A DNA stretch of 5,456 nucleotides from Acidobacteriota bacterium (GTDB lineage Bacteria; Acidobacteriota; UBA4820; DSQY01). Positions 1-5,456 of the stretch are shown here, piece by piece. Location: NCBI GenBank assembly GCA_021814085.1, contig JAKAJA010000140.1, positions 1-5,456 on the forward strand, given 5' to 3'. Numbering within the stretch: the first letter of the stretch is position 1; each line of letters starts with the position of its first letter. The translations under genes were made by a program, and so were the position numbers. Under the pieces are notes generated by a model. It worked only from the letters and a program-made list of their open reading frames with translations, was not told the origin of the DNA and searched no databases.

Positions 1-1
1 G

Positions 2-1375
2 TTCCTGATCGCTTTCGGCGTCATAGCCGTTGCAGCCATAGTGGGTGGCGCGTTTTTCTACTGGCGCTACCAGGGCAACCCCCAGGTCCGCGCCGAGCGG
101 GCCATCTCCAAGGCCCAGCGCGTCCTGGACTCCATGGACCTCCCGGACACGTCGCCAGAGGCGAAAACCGCCGTGAACCAGGGCCGGACCATGATGGGCG
201 AGGCCCGCGCCGAGTACTCCCAGGGGCACTATTCCAAAGCCCTGGCGGTCGCCGGCGATATCCTCGACACCCTGAAGAACGCACGCTCCGCTTCCCCCCT
301 GAGCCAGAAGTTCGCCGTCCTGGTGAGCGCCGAGGGCTCCGTGGAGGTGAAGCGTACCGGGCAGCACCTCTTCTCCGGCGCCAAGGAGAACATGATCCTC
401 GAGGACGGGGACATGGTGAAGACCGGCCAGAACGGCCACGCCAGCATCAAATACCACAACAACCAGTTCCAGATCATCTCCCCCGACTCCCTGGTGGTCA
501 TCCAGGCCCTGTCCGGCATGCCCAACGGCGGAAGCAGCATCCAGGTCGCCCTCAAGCAGGGCAAGGTCGAGACCCAAACCCCGGACACCATGACCGCCAA
601 GGACGAGAGCATCATCGTGACCGACACGACCAAGATCCGGCCTTCCGCGGCCTCCCGTGTAGACGTCTCCCAGGGGGCCTCCGGGCAGGTCACCACGTCG
701 GTCCTGGCCGGGACATCCGAAATCGAGGCCGCGGGGCGCAAGCAGAACCTGGAGGCTGGGAGCACGGGCGTATCTATCATCACCTCCGCTACCCAGATTT
801 CTGAGGCGGAACCCCTCATAGGCCCGCCCTCGGCGGAATTTCCCAAAGACCTGCAGATCATCCGGGTGGACGACCCGGCCAAGCACCCCATCAGCTTCGA
901 ATGGAAGGGCGGCGTGAGCAAGACCGTGGTGTTCCAGCTCTCCGCCAAGCCCCTCTTCTCGTCTCTCCTCACGCCCGCGCGCGAGCTGACAGGAACCAAC
1001 CTCACGGTGGACGGACTGCCGGCCGGAACTTACTACTGGCGCGTTCGGGCGGCGGGGCCGGAGGACAAGGCCTTCTGGTCCTCCATCTACCGGTTCCGCG
1101 TTCTCCAAGTCTTTCAGAGGCCCCGGATCAACCGCGACCTCAAGCTCACCGTAGACGCCACGCCCATCGGGGACGGGGTGATCATCCAGGGGGCAACGGA
1201 CCCCGGCGTATCCGTCTCCGTCAACGATCTGGAGATCCCGGTGAACGCCGACGGGACCTTCAGCAAGATCGTCCTCTTCTCGGACGTGGGGACACAGTCC
1301 GTTCAGGTGAGGGCGTTCGACGATGAAGGCAATGAAAAAATCTGGCGAAAATCCTTCCAATCCCGAACCGAGTAG
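2..1375 (+). CDS. Membrane-anchored FecR-domain protein with Fn3/Ig-like C-terminus (5' partial)
   Basis: The reading frame is open from base 2, so the true start lies upstream; the GTG at 41 falls inside a hydrophobic helix and is not the start. Visible residues 1-20 form a membrane segment (FLIAFGVIAVAAIVGGAFFY), so the rest is probably periplasmic. Residues about 30-95 are helical and Ala-rich with a TPR-like 'Y..G.Y.KAL..A' pattern. Residues about 104-255 resemble a FecR domain: 'VSAEGSVEVKR', 'LEDGDMVKTGQNGHASI', then 'ALKQGKVETQ' and 'VLAGTSEIEAAG'. Residues about 270-368 look Fn3-like, with 'PAGTYYWRVRA' and 'FWSSIYRFRV'. The last 80 or so residues form an Ig-like module ('GATDPGVSVSVND', 'VNADGTFSK'). 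No ECF sigma factor or TonB receptor is adjacent, so classical FecR anti-sigma function is not supported; an envelope or wall-binding structural role is an inference. The gene ends inside the following gene, with 53 bases of overlap. Confidence 0.8.
   Translation, partial: FLIAFGVIAVAAIVGGAFFYWRYQGNPQVRAERAISKAQRVLDSMDLPDTSPEAKTAVNQGRTMMGEARAEYSQGHYSKALAVAGDILDTLKNARSASPLSQKFAVLVSAEGSVEVKRTGQHLFSGAKENMILEDGDMVKTGQNGHASIKYHNNQFQIISPDSLVVIQALSGMPNGGSSIQVALKQGKVETQTPDTMTAKDESIIVTDTTKIRPSAASRVDVSQGASGQVTTSVLAGTSEIEAAGRKQNLEAGSTGVSIITSATQISEAEPLIGPPSAEFPKDLQIIRVDDPAKHPISFEWKGGVSKTVVFQLSAKPLFSSLLTPARELTGTNLTVDGLPAGTYYWRVRAAGPEDKAFWSSIYRFRVLQVFQRPRINRDLKLTVDATPIGDGVIIQGATDPGVSVSVNDLEIPVNADGTFSKIVLFSDVGTQSVQVRAFDDEGNEKIWRKSFQSRTE
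1305..1313 (+). promoter_or_regulatory. Shine-Dalgarno for the GAF-GGDEF gene, inside the FecR-like gene
   Basis: AGGTGAGGG lies about 9 bases before the ATG at 1323. The alternative in-frame ATG at 1332 has its only purine-rich run (GAAGG, 1325-1329) about 2 bases away, which is too close. This favours 1323 as the start. Because the site is inside the upstream coding region, translation of the two genes is probably coupled. Confidence 0.55.
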
Positions 1376-2450
1376 GCCCGCCCGCCGAAAGGCAGACCAG
1401 GGCAAGGCCGAGCTGGAGGGATTGAAGGAAGCCTATCGGATCAAATCCGAACAGCTCCGCCTCCTCGCGGAAGTCGTGCGCACGGCCAACTCCATGCTCG
1501 AACCCGATTCCCTCACGGCCTTCATCATGGAGCGCGTCCAGGTCCTGGTCCAATCGGAGGCGTGGAGCCTGCTCCTGCTCGACGAATCGGGCACGCACCT
1601 CACCTTCACGGGGGCCATCGGCGCCAAGGCCAAACCCCTCAAGGAGGTCAAGCTCAAGCTCGGCGAAGGCATAGCCGGGACCGTCGCCCAGACGGGGCGT
1701 CCGATCTTGGTGAACGACGCCCGCCGCAGCCCCCACTTCGATTCCAAGGTGGACAGAATGACAGGGTTCGTCACCCACTCGGTCCTGTGCGTTCCCCTGC
1801 GCAGCCGGGGGAAAACCCTGGGCGTCCTGGAGATGATGAACAAGCGAGGGGAAGGGGGCTTCACCGAGGCCGATCTGGAGACCACCTATCTGTTCGCGGA
1901 GATGGTGGGCATCGCCCTCGAAAACGCCTTCGCGTTTCAGAAGATCAAGCTCCTCAGCCTCGTGGACGACCTGACCCAGCTCTACAACTCCCGCTACCTC
2001 CACCAGGCACTCGCCGTGGAGATCACCCGCGCCAAACGATACAACTACCCCGTGGCGGTCATTTTCCTCGACCTGGACGGGTTCAAGTCGGTGAACGATC
2101 GGTACGGTCACCTCATCGGGAGCCAGACCCTCACCGTCGTCGGCCAGATCATCAAGCGGATGGTCCGGAACGTGGACATCGTGGCCCGCTACGGCGGCGA
2201 TGAGTTCACCATCATCCTGCCCAACACCGACCTCCCTGCCAGCGCCCTCGTCGCCGAGCGCCTGCGCAAGGCCATCGAGAAGCACGACTACCGCAAGGAC
2301 CCCGGCCGCGACTTCCTTCTCTCGGCGAGCTTCGGCATCGCGGGCTTCCCGGTTCACGGGGAAGATCCCGAGCAGCTCATCCAGAAGTCGGACCAAGCCA
2401 TGTACCGCGTCAAAGAGACCACCAAGAACGGCCTTGCCATATACGAATAG
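1323..2450 (+). CDS. GAF-GGDEF cyclic-dinucleotide synthase, Hypr-like (Ser at the guanine-contact Asp)
   Basis: This is a 375-residue soluble protein. Residues 1-35 are polar and probably disordered, followed by a short helical linker. A GAF sensory domain spans about 58-205 and includes 'LGEGIAGTVAQTGRPILVND', 'VPLRSRGKTLGVLEMMNK' and an NK...F...D pattern (N173, K174, F180, D184) common in GAF domains. A GGDEF domain spans about 212-375: 'DDLTQLYNSRYL' (215-226), metal-site 'DLDGFKSVND' (250-259), the GGDEF loop itself (291-295) and the product-inhibition I-site R282-N-V-D285 exactly five residues before it. These show a catalytically competent cyclase that joins two NTPs into a cyclic dinucleotide. 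The odd residue is S267 in 'GHLIGS': canonical cyclases have Asp there (PleD D344), which contacts guanine. Ser at this position is the hallmark of Hypr GGDEF enzymes that make 3',3'-cGAMP. The product, c-di-GMP or cGAMP, cannot be settled from sequence alone. The GAF ligand is unknown. No EAL domain is present. Confidence 0.93.
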   Translation: MKAMKKSGENPSNPEPSRPARRKADQGKAELEGLKEAYRIKSEQLRLLAEVVRTANSMLEPDSLTAFIMERVQVLVQSEAWSLLLLDESGTHLTFTGAIGAKAKPLKEVKLKLGEGIAGTVAQTGRPILVNDARRSPHFDSKVDRMTGFVTHSVLCVPLRSRGKTLGVLEMMNKRGEGGFTEADLETTYLFAEMVGIALENAFAFQKIKLLSLVDDLTQLYNSRYLHQALAVEITRAKRYNYPVAVIFLDLDGFKSVNDRYGHLIGSQTLTVVGQIIKRMVRNVDIVARYGGDEFTIILPNTDLPASALVAERLRKAIEKHDYRKDPGRDFLLSASFGIAGFPVHGEDPEQLIQKSDQAMYRVKETTKNGLAIYE

Positions 2451-2453
2451 GAG
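2449..2453 (+). promoter_or_regulatory. Shine-Dalgarno of mreB overlapping the upstream stop codon
   Basis: AGGAG shares its first two bases with the TAG stop of the GAF-GGDEF gene (2448-2450) and sits 5 bases before the mreB ATG at 2459. The gap between the genes is only 8 bases, so there is no room for a separate promoter between them. This supports co-transcription and translational coupling; a promoter inside the upstream gene remains possible. Confidence 0.7.
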
Positions 2454-2458
2454 CCCTT

Positions 2459-3490
<1,032 letters not shown>

Positions 3491-3623
3491 GCGCCCGCTC
3501 GAAGAGGGGGTGGAACCCTGGCCCCGTCGAGAGCGGTTCCTAACCCGGGAACCCTATGGTTGCAGGATGGCGAGCCGAGCGCGAGGGCCCATGCGGACAG
3601 AAGGAAACAACGGATAGGCTCCG
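3491..3623 (+). other. mreB-mreC gap with possible structured leader or attenuator
   Basis: This is the only real gap in the window, and no gene is seen in it. It can fold into competing hairpins. An imperfect stem pairs 3497-3502 with 3527-3534 and, further in, GGGG 3507-3510 with CCCC 3522-3525. Alternatively GGTTCC 3535-3540 pairs with GGAACC at 3512-3517 or 3548-3553. No T-run follows any of these, so a standard intrinsic terminator is not supported. No convincing -35/-10 pair was found. A structure that sets mreC/mreD/mrdA output relative to mreB, or an RNA processing site, is an inference. Confidence 0.4.
3512..3555 (+). repeat. Direct repeat GGAACCCT flanking an inverted GGTTCC copy
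   Basis: GGAACCCT occurs exactly at 3512-3519 and 3548-3555, 36 bases apart, with its core complement GGTTCC between them at 3535-3540. Either outer copy can pair with the central copy, with a 17-base loop on the left and a 7-base loop on the right, so the two stems exclude each other. The repeats are short and chance is possible in G+C-rich DNA, but all three lie in the window's sole non-coding gap. Confidence 0.45.
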
Positions 3624-4436
3624 ATGGACCTGAAGCCCGCGGCCCGGCGCCCCGAAGTGTTGCTGATCCTGATCGTGCTGGGACTCTTCATGCTCCTCAC
3701 GCTGCAGGTCCGCCGGGGCGGACAATCGGTCCTGGGCAACATGGCCCTGGCCGCCTTCGGCCCCCTCCTTTCCGCCTACGACTCCGCCTCCCGGCTCACG
3801 AGGGAGGGATTTCAGGCCTACGTTTGGCAGAAGAACGCGGCCCTGGAAGCGGAACGTCTCGCGGCGGAGAACCGCGTCCTGCAGGGCCGCCTCGAGCTGT
3901 CCCGTCCCCTCGAGAAGGAGGTCCTCACCCTCCGGGATCTGGTGAACGCGCCCAAGCCCCAGGGCTACGAAGTCCTGGGCGCCAGGGCCCTCACGCAATA
4001 CGGCGCCCCCTTCAGCCGCTACCTCCTGGTATCCTGCGATTCCAGGTACTTCATCCCTGAAGGAACGCCCGTGATGGGTCCCGGCGGAGCCGTGGGCCGG
4101 ATCCAGGGCACGAGCGGCTCCCTCCACAAGGTCATCCTCCTCACGGACCCTAGCAGCGCCGTCGGCGTGGTCTCTGAACGCTCGGGAGTAAAGGGCGTGG
4201 CCGTGGGAAAGGGAAGCGACATGGACGTGCGATGGATCTCCAACGAGATGGACGTGCGGGTGGGAGACCAGTTCACCACGTCCGGCGAGGACGGCGTCTT
4301 CCCCCAGGGACTGCGGGTGGGGACAGCGGTCTCCGTGCAGGACGGCGGCGATTACCTGAAGAAGATCACCATGGCCCCGGCGGTTCAGATGGACGAGCTG
4401 ACCTGGGTCCTCCTCATGAGGAAGACCGGTGGCTAA
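3624..4436 (+). CDS. mreC: Rod-shape protein MreC
   Basis: MreC is a bitopic inner-membrane protein whose periplasmic part bridges MreB/MreD to PBP2 and is thought to switch PBP2 on. In this 270-residue protein a short basic cytoplasmic tail (residues 1-10) is followed by a membrane helix (about 11-28), a coiled coil (about 66-108, rich in Ala, Glu and Leu) and the two-barrel periplasmic domain (about 115-267). The family signatures are 'GPGGAVGRI' (152-160), 'KVILLTDPSSAVGVV' (169-183) and 'VGDQFTTSGEDGVFPQGLRVG' split around 213-233. The ATG at 3624 is firm because an in-frame TAG sits at 3615-3617 and the hydrophobic helix begins soon after. The Shine-Dalgarno is weak (TAGG at 3615-3618), unlike the strong sites of its neighbours, hinting at modest initiation. 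Its 3' end overlaps mreD by 8 bases. Confidence 0.95.
   Translation: MDLKPAARRPEVLLILIVLGLFMLLTLQVRRGGQSVLGNMALAAFGPLLSAYDSASRLTREGFQAYVWQKNAALEAERLAAENRVLQGRLELSRPLEKEVLTLRDLVNAPKPQGYEVLGARALTQYGAPFSRYLLVSCDSRYFIPEGTPVMGPGGAVGRIQGTSGSLHKVILLTDPSSAVGVVSERSGVKGVAVGKGSDMDVRWISNEMDVRVGDQFTTSGEDGVFPQGLRVGTAVSVQDGGDYLKKITMAPAVQMDELTWVLLMRKTGG
4418..4423 (+). promoter_or_regulatory. Shine-Dalgarno fixing the GTG start of mreD
   Basis: GAGGAA lies about 5 bases before the GTG at 4429, inside the end of mreC. It supports GTG as the mreD start, giving a basic N-terminus (M-A-K-R) directly before the first membrane helix, and suggests mreD translation is coupled to mreC. Confidence 0.6.
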
Positions 4437-4911
4437 GCGCCTCATACCCGTCCTCCTCCTTCTCCTCCTGGCGGTGGGCATCCAGACCCTCATCCCCCTC
4501 ATCTCCGGCGAGCTCACCATCGCCAACCCCTACCTCGCCGTCCTGGTGACACTGGCCATGAGGGGCGGCCGGCTTGGCGGTGTCGTCTGGGGCACGTTCC
4601 TCGGCCTCGTGAGCGACGCCTACTTCTCGCCCTACATCGGATTTCACGGGATGACCTTCTGCGTGATTGGGTACCTTCTGGGATGGCTCGGCAGCAAGCT
4701 CCTCATCACCGGTATCCTCCCCATGGCCTTTTTCGCCTGGGGAGCTTACGTGGCTGACGCCACGGCCGTGGCGGGGCTATACCGCCTCCTCGGGCTTCCC
4801 CTCGCCTCTCCCTTCTGGATCTCCGTCCTCCTCGGAAGCCTCATCACGGCAACCCTGGCCGCCATCTTCGAGCTCCCCGCGAGGAGGCTGTTCAGGAAGG
4901 GACACCCGTAA
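4429..4911 (+). CDS. mreD: Rod-shape membrane protein MreD
   Basis: MreD is a small polytopic inner-membrane protein of the elongasome that associates with MreC. The 160-residue length is typical. About five to six hydrophobic segments can be drawn (about 5-25, 33-45, 48-63, 72-90, 93-118 and 127-148), ending in a short basic tail (ARRLFRKGHP). The family hallmark is 'GTFLGLVSDAYFSPYIGFHG' (55-74), matching the MreD pattern G..xGL..D......G.hg followed by a Gly-rich helix. The start codon is GTG, four codons inside the mreC end counting the stop region, and the stop TAA shares its last base with the ATG of the next gene. The family diverges rapidly in sequence, so position between mreC and PBP2 adds weight to the call. 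Confidence 0.93.
   Translation: MAKRLIPVLLLLLLAVGIQTLIPLISGELTIANPYLAVLVTLAMRGGRLGGVVWGTFLGLVSDAYFSPYIGFHGMTFCVIGYLLGWLGSKLLITGILPMAFFAWGAYVADATAVAGLYRLLGLPLASPFWISVLLGSLITATLAAIFELPARRLFRKGHP
4894..4901 (+). promoter_or_regulatory. Shine-Dalgarno of mrdA inside mreD
   Basis: AGGAAGGG lies 9 bases before the ATG at 4911. It supports that ATG, which overlaps the mreD TAA as TAATG, a common arrangement for termination-reinitiation coupling. Confidence 0.65.
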
Positions 4912-5456
4912 TGCACGACCCCGATTCGGGACTTCCCGCCAAGGCGGCGCTTCTGAAGGCGGTCCTCTGGGCCGTTTTCCTCGCCTTCGGGCTGAGGCTG
5001 TTCTACCTCCAGATCTTGCATGGCGACTACTACCGAACCCTCAGCGAGAACAACTACACACGGAACATCGTCCTGCGCAGCCCCAGGGGGATCCTCCTGG
5101 ACAGGAACGGGAAGGTCCTCTGCCGGAACCGCGTGAGCTTCTCCCTGGTCCTCGACGCCGCGCGGGGAGGATCCATCGACGCCACCATCGAGGCCATGCA
5201 CCGCATCTTGGGGTTCGACATCAACCGTATGGAGGTGGACGCCGCCCTCCGCAGGAGCCCGGTGGCCTCTCTGGCGGTACTGGCCCGGGACGTGCCCAAC
5301 GGGTGGCTCCAGAAGATCGAGGTCCACCAGCAGGAGCTGAACATGCTCCGCATCGAGATGGAGCTGAGGCGGGACTACCCCTACGGCCTCTACGCGGGCC
5401 ACGCGCTGGGCTACGTGGGCCTCCTCTCTCCCGAGGACGCGGCGAAGCTCAAGGTC
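4911..5456 (+). CDS. mrdA: Penicillin-binding protein 2, elongasome transpeptidase (3' partial)
   Basis: The frame is open from 4911 to the window edge (182 codons, no stop), so only the N-terminal third or less of a class B PBP is visible. PBP2 cross-links new peptidoglycan with RodA during side-wall growth. Residues about 12-35 form the single membrane anchor, followed by 'LQILHGDYYRTLSENN' (33-48), typical of the PBP2 pedestal. The family anchor motif 'SPRGILLDRNGKVL' is at 57-70, and 'RRDYPYG..AGHALGYVG' at 153-170 matches the conserved block before the catalytic region. In the middle the head region (about 85-150) is variable. The active-site SxxK serine and the KTG motif lie outside the window, so catalytic integrity cannot be judged. 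FtsI (PBP3) is less likely because the neighbours are mreCD rather than division genes. rodA is expected next. Confidence 0.93.
   Translation, partial: MHDPDSGLPAKAALLKAVLWAVFLAFGLRLFYLQILHGDYYRTLSENNYTRNIVLRSPRGILLDRNGKVLCRNRVSFSLVLDAARGGSIDATIEAMHRILGFDINRMEVDAALRRSPVASLAVLARDVPNGWLQKIEVHQQELNMLRIEMELRRDYPYGLYAGHALGYVGLLSPEDAAKLKV

Noticed and set aside
41..43. GTG as the start of the FecR-like gene
   Set aside because: The frame is open upstream to base 2 and encodes the first part of a membrane helix (FLIAFGVIAVAAI), so this GTG is an internal Val and the gene is cut by the window edge.
1260..2396. Long minus-strand open frame (378 codons) opposite the GAF-GGDEF gene
   Set aside because: It is antisense to a clear domain protein, and its translation is a low-complexity Gly/Asp/Val-rich string with no recognisable motif. 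Such shadows are expected in G+C-rich coding DNA.
3491..3623. GEMM-I (c-di-GMP/cGAMP) riboswitch in the mreB-mreC gap
   Set aside because: It was considered because of the upstream cyclase, but the conserved GEMM core sequences are not visible, and the gap's stems are short and arranged differently.
3560..4060. Plus-strand open frame overlapping the gap and the mreC start
   Set aside because: It is a Pro/Arg/Gly-rich frame shifted relative to mreC, with no domain. MreC motifs identify the correct frame.
4450..4475. CTC/CTT-rich run at the start of mreD as a slippage repeat
   Set aside because: It simply encodes the run of Leu in the first membrane helix. The frame continues intact through MreD, and codon choice explains the pattern.
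3540..4526. Minus-strand open frame (328 codons) opposite mreC
   Set aside because: It is antisense to a well-supported MreC, rich in His, Gly and Arg, with no family motif or ribosome site. It is a codon-bias artefact.

Overview
The window is a gene-dense, visibly G+C-rich stretch of a bacterial chromosome. All genes lie on the + strand and are packed head to tail, with overlaps or gaps of a few bases everywhere except one 133-base gap. It carries a rod-shape (elongasome) cluster, mreB - mreC - mreD - mrdA (PBP2), preceded by a membrane-anchored FecR-like protein and a GAF-GGDEF cyclic-dinucleotide synthase. A rod-shaped Gram-negative-type bacterium fits. MreB sequence style (for example 'RVAGNEMDEA' and 'GGGTTD') and the FecR/GGDEF neighbourhood recall Acidobacteriota or the former Deltaproteobacteria, but this taxonomic guess rests on memory of family sequences, not on a search.

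Layout: 2-1375 is the 3' part of a FecR-domain protein with a membrane helix at the window edge and Fn3/Ig-like C-terminal modules. 1323-2450 is a GAF-GGDEF protein that begins inside the previous gene. 2459-3490 is mreB. 3491-3623 is a non-coding gap with overlapping short inverted and direct repeats. 3624-4436 is mreC. 4429-4911 is mreD, starting at GTG inside mreC. 4911-5456 is the 5' part of mrdA (PBP2), which shares one base with the mreD stop and runs off the window.

How they work together: MreB filaments, MreC, MreD and PBP2 are core parts of the machine that inserts peptidoglycan along the side wall. MreB is cytoplasmic, MreC and MreD span or cross the inner membrane, and PBP2 is the transpeptidase. 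The upstream pair would give a surface-exposed wall or envelope module and a cytoplasmic signal-producing enzyme, expressed with the shape genes if transcription continues through the 8-base gap to mreB.

Most notable point: the GGDEF domain has an intact GGDEF loop and an intact RxxD I-site, but a serine (S267) where canonical diguanylate cyclases have the guanine-contacting aspartate (PleD D344). The same Asp-to-Ser change marks the Hypr GGDEF enzymes that make 3',3'-cGAMP. This protein is therefore a candidate cGAMP or mixed cyclic-dinucleotide synthase sitting directly upstream of the cell-shape operon. A second oddity is an isoleucine in the MreB nucleotide-binding motif DLGTA(N)T.
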